Part shown: one piece after another, positions 50,348-61,300 of the stretch
Position numbering within the stretch: position 1 is the first letter of the stretch
Layout of the letters: each line of letters begins with the position of its first letter
Assembly (NCBI GenBank): GCA_016868315.1
Contig: VGHE01000002.1
Location: 406,466 to 470,465 of the forward strand
Length of the DNA: 64,000 bases
Source of the DNA: Betaproteobacteria bacterium
GTDB taxonomy: Bacteria > Bdellovibrionota_B > Oligoflexia > Silvanigrellales > Silvanigrellaceae
Direction: 5' to 3'
Made by a program: the position numbers and the translations under genes
Notes under the pieces: generated by a model
Told to the model about the DNA's origin: nothing
The model's input: the letters and a program-made list of their open reading frames with translations, nothing else
Database searches by the model: none

Positions 50348-51598
50348 ATGGGTTCAAAGCTTCGTTTGTTGGCCATGGCGCTTCCTTGGGCTTGGGTTGC
50401 GTCGTCGGCCTTTGCCGCGGACAATCAGTCAGGAAGCCAATACCTCAAGTTCCGTGATGAGAAGTCATTGGAGCTCTTTCTCAAAAACAACGCAAAAGCC
50501 GAACGCATTCACCGAGGTTTGATGTGGGTTGAGATTCAAGCCAACTCCGGATTGCTTTTCACTCAGCAGCAGGCCGAGAGCCTTGGGATTGTGAATCAGG
50601 AGTCAGCGGAGAGAACCTACAGAATTCCCAAGCCCGTAAAGGAACTGCAAACCACAAGTGATTCTCCCAACACGAAGCTCTGGGGGATTACCAAAGTCAA
50701 TGCCCCGATGGTTTGGGGCAAAACCAAAGGCTCGCGCAAGGTGGTTGTGGCCGTTGTCGATACTGGAGTCGACTATGAGCACCCAGCTCTGCGTGAAAAT
50801 ATGTGGGTGAACAGCGCTGAGCTCAATGGCCAGCCTGGGATAGACGACGATGGCAATGGCTACATCGATGACATTCATGGTGCAGACTTTATCGGTGGTG
50901 CACCCACGCCTATGGACGATGAAGGTCACGGCAGCCACGTTGCAGGCACCATTGCAGGCAATATGCCTTCTGATTCTTTTTATGGTGTAGCACCTGGCGT
51001 GCAGCTCATGGCTATCAAAACACACAACAAGAACGGCGAGGGAAGTAAAACATCCGTCGTAAAGGGAATCCTCTATGCGACCGATATGGGCGCGCGGGTT
51101 TTGAATTGTTCCTGGGGTGGAGCTCCGGAAGCGGCCGAGTACGATCAACTTCTTTTCGATGCGATTGAATATGCAAACAAGAAAGGTGCGTTGTTGGTTG
51201 CTGCTGCAGGCAACGAATCGGGCAACAATGATACTCGTGCGCGCTATCCTACAAACTACGACCTTCCTGGCGTCGTTTCCGTTGCGGCCTCGGATAAACT
51301 CGATCGCAAAGCGTATTTCTCCAATTTCGGCGTCAATACCGTTGACCTTGCAGCACCCGGTGTTGCGGTGTGGAGTGTTGAGGGTGGAAGCCTTGGATTC
51401 ACTTCGCTTTCGGGAACCAGCATGGCGGCGCCGCATGTTGCGGGTGCTGCTGCTCTGTTGGCCTCGACACCTGCAGGGCAAAGCATGAGCGCGGCTCAGT
51501 TGCGGGAAACACTCATGTCGAACGTGGAAGCAATTTCCGAATGGCGCACCAAGGTGATTTCCGGTGGGCGTCTCGACGTGCGTTTCCTTGGTAAATAA
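50348..51598 (+). CDS. Secreted subtilisin-like (S8) serine protease
   Basis: This is a 416-residue protease with a Sec signal peptide (cleavage after AFA), an I9-like propeptide (to about 105) and an S8 domain with Asp138 (AVVDTGVD), His194 (EGHGSHVAG), oxyanion Asn289 (AAAGNESG) and Ser358 (SGTSMAAPHVAG). An insertion GIDDDGNGYIDDIHG after the Asp region matches the one in the PA14 subtilase at 16769-18730 and probably binds calcium. There is no C-terminal add-on domain, so the mature enzyme is soluble in the periplasm or outside the cell. A strong Shine-Dalgarno run (GAGGGGGG) precedes the ATG. A shared hairpin terminator follows directly. Confidence 0.93.
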   Translation: MGSKLRLLAMALPWAWVASSAFAADNQSGSQYLKFRDEKSLELFLKNNAKAERIHRGLMWVEIQANSGLLFTQQQAESLGIVNQESAERTYRIPKPVKELQTTSDSPNTKLWGITKVNAPMVWGKTKGSRKVVVAVVDTGVDYEHPALRENMWVNSAELNGQPGIDDDGNGYIDDIHGADFIGGAPTPMDDEGHGSHVAGTIAGNMPSDSFYGVAPGVQLMAIKTHNKNGEGSKTSVVKGILYATDMGARVLNCSWGGAPEAAEYDQLLFDAIEYANKKGALLVAAAGNESGNNDTRARYPTNYDLPGVVSVAASDKLDRKAYFSNFGVNTVDLAAPGVAVWSVEGGSLGFTSLSGTSMAAPHVAGAAALLASTPAGQSMSAAQLRETLMSNVEAISEWRTKVISGGRLDVRFLGK

Positions 51599-51625
51599 AA
51601 AAAAGCCGGCGCAAGCCGGTTTTTT
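51597..51625. terminator. Bidirectional rho-independent terminator with GCAA tetraloop
   Basis: An A-run plus GCCGGC pairs with GCCGGT plus a T-run around a GCAA (GNRA) loop, giving a stem of ten or more pairs with one G-U. It starts on the stop codon of the subtilase gene and could also stop minus-strand transcripts. Confidence 0.88.
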
Positions 51626-51653
51626 GTTGTGCGTAAAGAATAGATGAGAGATG

Positions 51654-51685
51654 CAAAAAAAGCTTCACCCGTGCAGGTGAAGCTT
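51654..51685 (-). terminator. Rho-independent terminator of the OmpA-type gene
   Basis: On the minus strand AAGCTTCACC and GGTGAAGCTT make a perfect 10-bp stem with a 6-nt loop, followed by a run of Ts. It lies about 10 nt after the OmpA-type lipoprotein's stop codon. Confidence 0.88.
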
Positions 51686-51694
51686 CTTCTTTTT

Positions 51695-52636
51695 TTAGCG
51701 GCTGGTGCTGCTTTTTGTTCCCTCTGCAGCAGGAGCTTCATCGAGCTTGTTGAGTGCTTCGAAGCCGGGGAGTTTACTGAGGTCAGGAATAACAACGATT
51801 TCAACACGGCGGTTTGACGCGCGGCCTTCCTTTGTATCGTTGGCGCGGGCAGGTTTGCTTTCACCGTAGCTTGCGGCGCTAATGCGCGACTCTGGCATGC
51901 CAGCGTCTACCATCTTCTTGAGTACGGAAATGGCGCGTGCTGCTGCGAGTTCCCAGTTGTTGGCGAACTTTCCACCGCTAATGGCCACGTTGTCGGTGTG
52001 GCCTTCGATTTGGAAGCTTTTGTCGGTGAGGGTTTGCAGGAGGCCGGCCACTTCTTGCACCGATTTCTGGCCTTCTGTAGTGAGGCTCGATGAGCCGCTT
52101 CTAAACAGCAGGTCGGAATTGAGAGCCACAACCATACGCCCATCAATAATACGCACGCGCAGACGGCCGGAGTCGATCATGGATTTGAACTTCTTGAGAA
52201 GATCTTGATACTCGGACACGCGTTTGTCGGTTTCGGCTTTGTTCTTTTCGAGTTCTGCAAGGGCAATACGGAGTTTGTCATTATCAGTTTGAACCTGGTT
52301 CAATGAGGTTTGCAGCATGGATTTGTCTTTGCTGACAGCCGATACTGTTTGCTCCAGTGAGCTGGCTTTCTGTTCCAGGGTCGATGCCTTCTTCTCAAGC
52401 GTGCTGGCCTTTTGCTCCAGTGTGTTGGCTTTTTGAGAGAGGTCGGAGGCTTTGGCCGATTCGCTCTTGAGCGAGGTTTGGAGCTGATCTGCCTCTACGG
52501 AGCGCTGATTGAGCTTGCCTTCGGTCTCTTTAAGGCGAGCTTCGAGCGCTTGGTACTTGGATTTGCTGACACAGGCATTGGAAAGAGCAAGTGCGGCAAG
52601 AAGTGTTGGTAAAGCAACGTAACGGGTCTTTTGCAT
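51695..52636 (-). CDS. OmpA-family peptidoglycan-binding lipoprotein with coiled-coil stalk
   Basis: This is a 313-residue lipoprotein (lipobox ALSNAC). Residues about 25-150 form a continuous heptad-rich coiled coil, including three near-identical seven-residue units (LEQKAST / LEKKAST / LEQKASS) around 75-95. The C-terminal OmpA/MotB domain (about 165-290) has IEGHTDN, NWELAAARAISVLKKMV and the final ARANDTKEGRASNRRVEIVV, including the Asp/Arg residues that bind meso-diaminopimelate. A Pro/Ala/Ser tail follows. It should tether the outer membrane to peptidoglycan or hold another complex at a distance set by the stalk. Confidence 0.93.
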   Translation of the reverse strand: MQKTRYVALPTLLAALALSNACVSKSKYQALEARLKETEGKLNQRSVEADQLQTSLKSESAKASDLSQKANTLEQKASTLEKKASTLEQKASSLEQTVSAVSKDKSMLQTSLNQVQTDNDKLRIALAELEKNKAETDKRVSEYQDLLKKFKSMIDSGRLRVRIIDGRMVVALNSDLLFRSGSSSLTTEGQKSVQEVAGLLQTLTDKSFQIEGHTDNVAISGGKFANNWELAAARAISVLKKMVDAGMPESRISAASYGESKPARANDTKEGRASNRRVEIVVIPDLSKLPGFEALNKLDEAPAAEGTKSSTSR

Positions 52637-52708
52637 CGTAGGACTCCCTTGTTAGACTCGATGCAGTGATTTTGAGGCGGTCACCTTGTGATTGCAATGG
52701 AGCGAATC

Positions 52709-53776
52709 ATGACAGCGGCAAACATCCTTCGTTCATCGGTTTTGGTTTTGGCGGGTTTAGCTGCGGGCTGGTGGCTACGTTCGGCGAGCCAAAGTCGCAC
52801 GACAACTGTGATGGGTTTCCGCGAGGACGCTGCTGTTGTGCAGGTGAAGGGGCGCACCTACAGCTTTTCTGAGCTTCCGATTCAAATGAGACATCACATT
52901 CATAGCGCATATCTGCAGGCGCATGGGCAATTCCGGACTGTTGCAGAGGATTTTGCTGCAAGAGTCGTTGCCTCGGGTGGAAAGGACGTGGCTGAGTTCA
53001 CTTGGGAGAAAGAATACGGGCAAAAGCCGAGCGAAGAAGAGGTGCGCAAGGCGTACGAGAGCGGCTTTAGGAATGTTGGCCCGCTGAGCGATGCTAAGGT
53101 GCGCGCTGAAGTTGAACGTTCGTTGCAGCGTAATTTGGTGATGAACCGCATTTCCAAAGAGCTCAGCACTCTTGTGCAAAACAAAGAACTCAAGATGATG
53201 TGGGATTTGCCGCTCGCACCGGAACTGAAGTTGAGTGTCGATGCCTATCCGGTGGTTGAGGTTGGCGATGAAAGCGACACCCAGCCGCTCGAGGTTGAGG
53301 TGGTTTTCAATTACGGGCAGGCCAATTCCGAGGGTGCATTTTTTGCCATTTCACGTGTGGCTGATTCACTCAAGCGGCGCATTCGGATTCGGCTGCTGAG
53401 CGAATCTACCGGGCTTGCCAAAGAAGAGGCTGCAACTGCTTTGGTGAACTGCCTGGCTCGGGAGGCGGGTTTCAAACGTGAAGCTTGGCTTGTGCATGCA
53501 CGCCTCACACAGGAGCTCTACCGCTTGCCCAATGAGCAGAGCGAGCTTCCCATGGCGCAGTATTTTCCTGGCGATCCGGAGCTCGTGAAGCGGGTTGCAA
53601 CATGCAATCCCAAACCACTGGAAGAAAAGATGCTGGTGGCGAACACTGCAGCGTGGAAGCCTCTGCGCAGCAATCCTTACCCGATGATTTTTATCAATGG
53701 CCGGCGTATCTCCGACCAAGACCCGCGCGGCACCGAGGGTGTGTTGCGGGAGTTGTTGGGGGAGAGGGGGAAGTGA
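52709..53776 (+). CDS. Membrane-anchored thioredoxin-fold-like protein lacking CXXC
   Basis: This is a 355-residue protein from the ATG at 52709 (GGAG 6 nt upstream; GTG at 52688 and ATG at 52697 are alternatives). One N-terminal membrane helix (ILRSSVLVLAGLAAGWWL) is followed by a segment resembling SurA/parvulin N-domains (AVVQVKGRTYSFSELP...). The C-terminal half fits the DsbA-like pattern: beta strand EVEVVFNYG, inserted helices with a lone Cys (LVNCLAREAGF), a second lone Cys (VATCNPK) and a cis-Pro-like YPMIFINGRRI. No CXXC is present where the redox site would be, so it is more likely a chaperone or binding protein than an oxidoreductase. It is divergent from the OmpA-type gene. Confidence 0.6.
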   Translation: MTAANILRSSVLVLAGLAAGWWLRSASQSRTTTVMGFREDAAVVQVKGRTYSFSELPIQMRHHIHSAYLQAHGQFRTVAEDFAARVVASGGKDVAEFTWEKEYGQKPSEEEVRKAYESGFRNVGPLSDAKVRAEVERSLQRNLVMNRISKELSTLVQNKELKMMWDLPLAPELKLSVDAYPVVEVGDESDTQPLEVEVVFNYGQANSEGAFFAISRVADSLKRRIRIRLLSESTGLAKEEAATALVNCLAREAGFKREAWLVHARLTQELYRLPNEQSELPMAQYFPGDPELVKRVATCNPKPLEEKMLVANTAAWKPLRSNPYPMIFINGRRISDQDPRGTEGVLRELLGERGK

Positions 53777-53782
53777 GGTTAT

Positions 53783-55300
53783 TCAATCAACCTGAAAGTG
53801 AATTTTTAAGCCCGCATCATGGTGCTCAACAAAGCTGACTGAAGAACTCGTCCGTCCTAAACTCATGATGCATCGGCTCGTTTGTGCAGGAAGACCCTGA
53901 ATAAGACCTGCTCCCGAAGTGCGAGCTTTAAAATGAGCGATTTTGCATGAGTTGTTCTTTGGGCTCTCAAGAACAAAAAAATCTCCCCCCAGCTGGAGTA
54001 CTTTTCCAGCGACTCCCGCATCGTGGTGAATGCGATGAAAGTTACCTTCTACAACACTTAAGCGACCTTCAGAGGAAAATGTTGCCAAGCTTTCCTCTGA
54101 AGCATGGAAGCGAGTTTCTGCGGGAATGGGGCTCTCGCCGAGGTCGAACTTTTGCACCTCCGTAAACTTGGTTTGGTTGTCCTCAAGAGAAAGGACACGC
54201 AGCTGCTGCCCTTGCCGGAACAGCAGGCGAGCTTTGCCAAGGCCAGAGGAATCAGACCACTGCGTTGAAGCCAGGCGCCAATCAGTGGGATAAAAGAGAG
54301 CTTCGGGAGACTTTCCGAGCTGTAGAGCGAGGTGTGCCTGTTTCAAGCTCAAATAATGGTTTGGCCACCAAAGGCCTCCTAGGTTAACCTCAGGCAGCGC
54401 AGGATTTTGTGTCGCGGGTAAAAAGATGGTGAACTCACCTTGCCGCCATTCCCCATGAGCGAAAAGGCTTGAAAGCCCGAAATCACTGCGCGTCAGAGTG
54501 TTCCCCTTGAGGAACAACAGCGAGTTCGAAGAAAAATCAAGCCACAAAGCGGCGCTCTCGTTTTTCAAAAGTATCCGCCCATCATCGGACGCTTCCGCAG
54601 AGGTGAAAATTCCGCTGCGTGAGGCCAGCCAGGGACTCCGGTTCCAAACCTTTTTTTTGAGTGCGTCGACCCAAATAATTTCTTTCTCAGTTTGAACGAG
54701 AAGAAGATGTTGCGGTACAGCCGTGGAAAGCTCTTTGGTGTGCGCACGCGCAGAAACAATCCAGGCTGGCCATGAGGCTTTGCATAGATTCGTGTTTGCA
54801 GTTTGCTTTCCTTCCAAAACACTTTGAAGATTGCTGGCAACCAAAGTGTACTCGCCGTATTCACCTACGAATTTAGAAGAGTCTTTGTTGGATGGCTTTA
54901 ATTGGCTGGCTGTGGGTTTACAAACGCTTCCCCGGCACTCTTCCAAACGCATTCCCTTGGGATTTGAGGTGCAGACCGTTCTCAGCCAAGAGCTTGGGGG
55001 CTCAGTGCCAAAGTAGTTCACGTTTGTGAGCTTCGGAGAACCCGATTCCGCTTCGACGTCTATAACCAGAGCGGGTGGAGTTGATTTGAAATGAAGAAAA
55101 AGAGCGTTCCGAACATCAGTGGGCTTGAGACCCAAAAGGTGAATTTGTTGCTTTGAGATTTTGATATCAGACAGAACACCTTGAGCGTTCGACTGAGATG
55201 ATAACGATAATGAAATAAAGAGGCTTGGTAGAGTTACGATCTTGAGAACGAACGAGAGCCCTGCTTTCATTTCCATTTGTGTCTTTTTAGCGCTATTCAT
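53783..55300 (-). CDS. Exported protein of unknown function, paired with the giant repeat protein
   Basis: This is a 505-residue protein with a signal peptide (VLKIVTLPSLFISLSLSSQSNA-Q). The mature part is rich in strands and short repeated-looking units: WVDALKKKVWNRSPWL, ILLKNESAALWLDF, LRVLSLEDNQTKFTEV, FSSEGRLSVVEGNFHRI. This is the look of a beta-propeller or of a beta-sandwich array. Several cysteines lie in the first third (VCTSNP, LEECRGSVCKP). No family is recognised. It begins 15 nt after the stop of the giant repeat gene on the same strand, so the two are probably co-expressed, and this protein may help it fold, anchor or leave the cell. It is convergent with the thioredoxin-like gene. 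Confidence 0.62.
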   Translation of the reverse strand: MNSAKKTQMEMKAGLSFVLKIVTLPSLFISLSLSSQSNAQGVLSDIKISKQQIHLLGLKPTDVRNALFLHFKSTPPALVIDVEAESGSPKLTNVNYFGTEPPSSWLRTVCTSNPKGMRLEECRGSVCKPTASQLKPSNKDSSKFVGEYGEYTLVASNLQSVLEGKQTANTNLCKASWPAWIVSARAHTKELSTAVPQHLLLVQTEKEIIWVDALKKKVWNRSPWLASRSGIFTSAEASDDGRILLKNESAALWLDFSSNSLLFLKGNTLTRSDFGLSSLFAHGEWRQGEFTIFLPATQNPALPEVNLGGLWWPNHYLSLKQAHLALQLGKSPEALFYPTDWRLASTQWSDSSGLGKARLLFRQGQQLRVLSLEDNQTKFTEVQKFDLGESPIPAETRFHASEESLATFSSEGRLSVVEGNFHRIHHDAGVAGKVLQLGGDFFVLESPKNNSCKIAHFKARTSGAGLIQGLPAQTSRCIMSLGRTSSSVSFVEHHDAGLKIHFQVD

Positions 55301-55315
55301 AGATTCACCATGCTC

Positions 55316-58300
55316 TCAATTTATGGGTGCAGTCATGAAATAGAATGCACGACCTTTTCTATCTTTAAGCCAGAAGACACCACGAATTTCTGGATGAGCA
55401 GAGTCTGCCTGAAGTGAGTATTTACAGCTTGTGTCTAGATTTTCTGGTGCGGTAATTACATTCGAGCAATTTGTTGAGTCGGAGAGGGTTGAGATATAGT
55501 CGATCTTGAAAATATCAGTTAGAGATGGGTGGATGTTGATTTTTTCCTGTTGTGAAGCACTGGTTGTTCCATAAAGACGCAACGCAACGCCGTCACCTTC
55601 AACAATATCAGTCAGGTCTGACCTAAGATTCTCTGCTCGTAATGTAGCATCCTTGATGCACTTCCATCCAGTTGCAGCAGTGTTCAGACAAGTTGCACTC
55701 CACCCTGTGCCGATAGAAAAGTTCTCCAACCAGGTACGGCGTGCAAAAGTTTCTGCACTGATTGTGATTTCGCTATCTGCATATATAACTTCGGATTTTT
55801 CAGCCTTAGTGATGTCAGCGCCTGCAGCGGCCGCTGTTTCTTGTGAAACTGTTGTAGACGAGTCGTTTTTGAGGCTGCGCAGCGGAACCCTGAGGTCTGC
55901 AGATGCATCAAACAGAACGTGTGTTGGATCGTCGGATTGGAAGTTCACCTGGAAGCGCGAGCTGAATTTGTTATTTTCGCCCCAAACAATAAATTGACCA
56001 TATTTTCCGGTGGCAACGCCCTCTGTTAGATGCGCTGGAAGAGTAAAGGTTGGCTCAACTTCATCAGTGACCAATGCTTCGCTCGATGTGGATACTGCAG
56101 CGGTCAGAGTCAACCCAGAGTTGTTCTTAAAGGTGCACAATGAGAATGGCTTTGAGTTGGCATCATACATCCAGGGTGTACATTCTACCGTTGGTGCCGC
56201 CCGCTTAACTGGCGCAAGAACCTTAAATCCTGTTCCACCAAAATCATTGTTGTTATCGTTTGTCTTGCATCTCAGAGTTCCCTCTAGGAAGCCTGTTGTT
56301 GTGCTTGCTGAGAGAGTAAAGCTTGTAGTGCCATTTGACGTCACCGATTCGGTTGCAGAGCCGGCGTTCTCAACAAAACCAGCAGTGATTTCGGTTCCGT
56401 TGCAGGAGCTCGTTCCAAGGTAGTTTCCTGCCTTATCAAACCTCCAACCGTAGAATGTGCCACAACCTGCACCACCAGCGGCGGTGCCCGAGTTGTTGGT
56501 TGTGCAAACTATCGATTCTAAGCACTCAGGCTTGGAGTGAATATGATTTCCATTATTTACACAGGTGTAAATCGGAGGCTGCGTTGCTGTGCGTGTGATC
56601 ATGCTTCTTCTTGTTGCGCCTGCCAGAATGGTTAATGCGCGTGTTGCGTTGGCACCGCATTTTGAAAACGAAAGAGTGTGGGCCTTCGCTTTGTAAATCT
56701 TTAGATTCGCAACACTTGATGTAGTGTTGTTGGTCACCTGAATGCTGTCAGCAAATGGTCCAGGCTCATTTCCCGATACAGAAAGATTGCAATCGGCAGC
56801 TCCATTCGATGTTCTTGTTGTTATGTTATCGAATTGGTCTTTTGCGGTCACCGTGAGCGCAATTACTGAGTTTTCATCGGCGTACTCATCCACACCAAAG
56901 TCATCGTTCGAAGGCATTCCAGAAATATCAAGTTTTGCAGCCAAACCTGCAACCACCGGAGGAACTACGACTTCTACTGTTTTACCGCGTACAGTGACAT
57001 TGAACTTGCTCGCGGAGGGCTGAAGCTTTTTGAAGTTCATAGATGCTGCAGGGAAACACTCCCCGTTTTCATTGAAAGTGCAATTGGTAATCGTTGAGGT
57101 AAAGACATCGGAACTGGTTAGGCTTGCAGCATTCGCTCCAAATGTGTGTGCTTGTGAGCCGACAGTTGCGAATCCAATATTTTGAGTTGCGTTGAGTCCC
57201 GGCATGGCAACGAAGTCATTGCCGCGCTGACTCTTCAGGCCAATCTTTGAAAGTGTGACATTTCCCAGTGCAGCCTGAATTTCTGTTCCAGTGATGGTAT
57301 AAATGTTGCTAGCAAGTGTGGATGTGGGGAGAGTGGTGACTTCAAGTTTGGCAGGCCCACCCCAAAGGTGAACAAAGTTGCTGCCGCCCTTGCATGTGAT
57401 GACGTCGTTCATGGCTGGAACGGCAGCCGTTGACCCAAATGTCTGGGAGTGTTCGGTCGCGCCATCAGCAAAAGTTCCACCATATGCTTTTCTTTGCCAA
57501 ATACAGGTTTGGTTGTTTGCTGCCTCAGTTGTGGTTTTGTTTCCATATTCATCATATTTGAAGGCATAGAGATTGGGGCATGTAACACTATTGTTGCCGT
57601 TCAGAGTTGTGCACGCGATTTGCGTCGCAGTATTTTCGTCGTTAGTTGACCAGCTAGGTGCAAGGTTTTCTTTGCTGATAAGATATTTAGACGATGCCTT
57701 CGGATCGACTTGCACAGTTGTTGTTGCCGTGAAATTGCAGCCCGTTCCTTTGAAGGTGAGCGGATTGCTGCCTGCTGCAAAGAGAGTTACAGGAGCGGTT
57801 GCAACGTTATTAGCAACTGTTGTTGTGCCAAGTGTTGCAGTTGCCCCGGTGGGAGAGCTAGGTGCTGACTCAAGTGTATACCCAGTGCAGCCAAAGGTGC
57901 TCGGGTTTTCTTGTGCGTCGAAGCCCTTCAACTCAAGATTAAATTGCGTTCCCGCAATTTGAGTTGCTACAGGGTTGATTGTCACTGTGGTCACTGTACC
58001 AGCATTCACAATCATCGAGATGTTGTTGGAGGTCACGCCGCGCACCTTGACTGCAATATCATTGAGACCACTGCCACCAGCACGAGTCAGGCTGAGTTTG
58101 ACAGGGCTTGTTGTTAGGTTGTTTCCCGTACCGCATACGCCGGTGCTGAAGTTGCAAGTTGGATTCGCAGGTACCACGGGATTTGCATTTTGCATGACTG
58201 ATTTGACAGCAGTGGTGACAAACTCAATGGGCTCAGCTGTGAATGCAAAGCTTGCGGAGGTGATTGCCTGTTCAGTGCCTCCCGCTCGCGTGAAAAGATC

Positions 58301-61300
58301 AATTCTGTGAACCCCAACGTTGTCGTTTCCGGCAGTCACGGTTCTGTGATTTGTTGAATCCGAATCAGATGCAATGTCGATCCGGTCGGACTTGGCCAGT
58401 TTCAAAGCCACACGTGAGATTCCACCGCGGACGGTCGGGGTGGTGGTTGAATCCAGTGCACCGATAGTACATTTCACTGTGCCATCGAGGAAGGCTGTGT
58501 GGCTAATGGAGAGCTGGCGGCCGGCTGGCAGCGCAGCAGGTGTTGTACTTGGACTGACAGCAACGTAGTTCCAGGTACATTGTTTGGTTGTGTCTGTAAC
58601 AAGGTTACCTTTGGCATCGAGTGGGTATGCATACACGGTGTCGCAAACTACGCCCGTACCTGAGGTTTGTCTGTGAGTGCAGCCGATCGCTGCAGTAGCT
58701 GTATCAGTTGTCACATTGTCTGCCGTGCGGTTTGGTGCTGAAAGCAGTTTGATGCTGGCGAGTGCACCTTCCGTAACCTTCACGTTGTGGGAGGCTGTGT
58801 ATCCACATCCCGTGAAGCCCAGGTTGAACCCATCGGCCTTCACTCTCGGTAGCCGGAACGAATCGTTCGCCAAGGTATAAATGCCTGTTTGTGTTTTGCT
58901 TGGGTTCGCAGTTTGAGCGTTATCAGTGTTTGGCGCTTGTGTGGACTCACCTGGTGCAACATAAACGAGATTTGCATTATCACACGCTGGGTTTTTGAAT
59001 GCGTCGAAGAGTCGAATTTCACCCTCGAACAGATCATCCGTTGTCACAGTTGTGGGAATGGTTGTGGTGAAGCTGTTGGGAGCTGCTGCCTTGACCTTGA
59101 TTGTGGTGAGCTTGTTTGCGCTGGTCGCGTCAGTCGCTGATACGCCCTTTACGGAGATATTAAGCGTTCGAGCAGTTTCGTCAGCTTTGGCAAAAGTAAA
59201 GGCTTTCGCGGTTGAACAGAGCCCCGTTGCGTTGAAGTCGCAAGTTATAACTGGAGAGTTAGTAAACGGTGTGCCTTCTGGAGCTGCGCTTGCCGTTGTG
59301 CTGTAACTGATTGTGAGATTGCCGGCGTGGCTCGCATTGGACAGAGCGCCATTCACATATGTTTTGAGCTGAATTGAGTTTACGGTGAAGTTATTCGCAC
59401 CAGCAGTGATAAATCCGTTATCGTCTCGCGTGTCGGTTGTGGTGACTTCGAGATGTTTGAAGCCACCGTAAACTTTCAGCGACTTTGTTGTGTTGGTGGT
59501 TCCATTCACGTTCTTGATACAAGCTAAGGTTGCATCGAGTGCACTAAATGAGGTGACCTGAATAGAAGCAGAGGCGGCTTGCTCCTCCCAAGGACGAGTG
59601 GTGTTGGCTGCGTTGATGTCGGTGAGTGTCCATTTATCGCAGGTATCATTAGCTCTTTGGTTATCAAAATCATCATAGAAATAAGCATAGATGTTGGCAC
59701 ATGTGGCACCGCCACCTTCGTTTAGGGTTGTGCAGGGCAAGCTGTTTGCGCGGTCAGTCTTCACGGCAGAGTTGTTGTCGGTCACATAGAAGGATTTGAC
59801 CGCACCACCGTTGATGCTGAATGTTAGCTTTCTTGCAACACCACAGGTCGTGAACGTAATGGGAAGATTTGTGCCTGCACGTGTGATCTGCATATTGCGC
59901 AGGTGGTGTGTACCCACAGTGCTTGCAACCTTCAGGTTGTCGTTTCCTGTAGGATGAACAAAGGAATCCCCGCCCTTGGGATTGTTGGCAATTGATTCAG
60001 TGAATGTTGTGGTTGTGTTGCAGACTGTGCCGTCGGTGTTTTTGTCTGTCAGATTATCAAATGCATCTTTGTTAAAGATATTGAGGCCAAATTTATCGTC
60101 GGCGGTGAGGGTGGCTGCCATGTTGTTTGCAAACGCATTGCCTCCTGAGTCGAGGAGTGCGTGCGTTGAGCTCGCAGCGTTTGCAGCCGCGGGTGCGACC
60201 TTGATTGTGCTAAGTTTTGCAGAATCCGCATCTGCAACAATCGTCGAAATGCCCGAAACGGAGAGCGTCAGGGTTTTATCCGTGTCGTCAGCCTTGGCGA
60301 ATGTAAAGCTCTGTGCGGTGCTGCAAATTCCGTTGGTGAATCCACAGGAGTGTGTGGGTGTTGCAGTAAAGGCCGTTCCATTCGGCGCGGGGCTTGCGGT
60401 TGTCGTGTACTTGATGTCGAATGTACTTGTGTAGTCCGCGTTTACAAGTGCGCCTTTATTATGTCCTTTAAGTTTGACACTGTTGACGGTGAAGTTATTC
60501 GCTCCGGCAGTGATTTTTCCATTGCCATCACGGTTGTCGGTAACTGTAACCTCAAGTTTAGAGAATCCACCATAGAGGTGAATACCGGCTGTGTTCCCAA
60601 TTTCAGTCGCTCCGGCTTTAACGCAGTTCAAAGTAGCGTCAAACGAGGCGATGGAAGCGACCTGAATAGAAGAAGAACCACTTTGCTCAGCCCAGGGCGG
60701 ATTGGGTGCTTCACTTCCAGTAAAATGGGTGAGAGTCCATTTGTCACAGGTATCGTTTGCACGGTGATTTCCGTAGGTATCGTAGAAGTAGGCGTGTATA
60801 TTTCCACATGTTGCACCGCCATTACCACTCAAGGTTGTACAGCGATCTGCTTCTAATGGCGTAATGCTGACTGCTGCTGATTTGTTTAGAACGTACTTTT
60901 TCGCAACATTTGGAACAACATTGAATGTTACCGCGCGAGCAATGCCGCATGTGGTGAATGTTATAGTTTGATTAGTTCCAGCTTTGCTGATGCTTGCATT
61001 GCGAAGATGGAATTTTCCAGTTTCATTACTTCGTTCGTTGTTGCCCGTTCCAGTGGGACGTACATATGCATCCTCATTATTCGGGTTGTTGTCAATCGGG
61101 TCGTCAGATGTCGTCGAATCTGTAGCAGCGCATGCAGCACCCGCATCGTCTAAATCTGTGGGGTTGCCAAATGCATCCTTGTTAATAAAGTTTAGCCCGA
61201 ACTCTTCGCCTGCCACAAGAGTGTTATTTGTTCGAACTGTTCCGAAATCATCGAGAAGTGTATAACTCGAATAGGTTGCTGCTGCATTCCCCGGCGTGAC

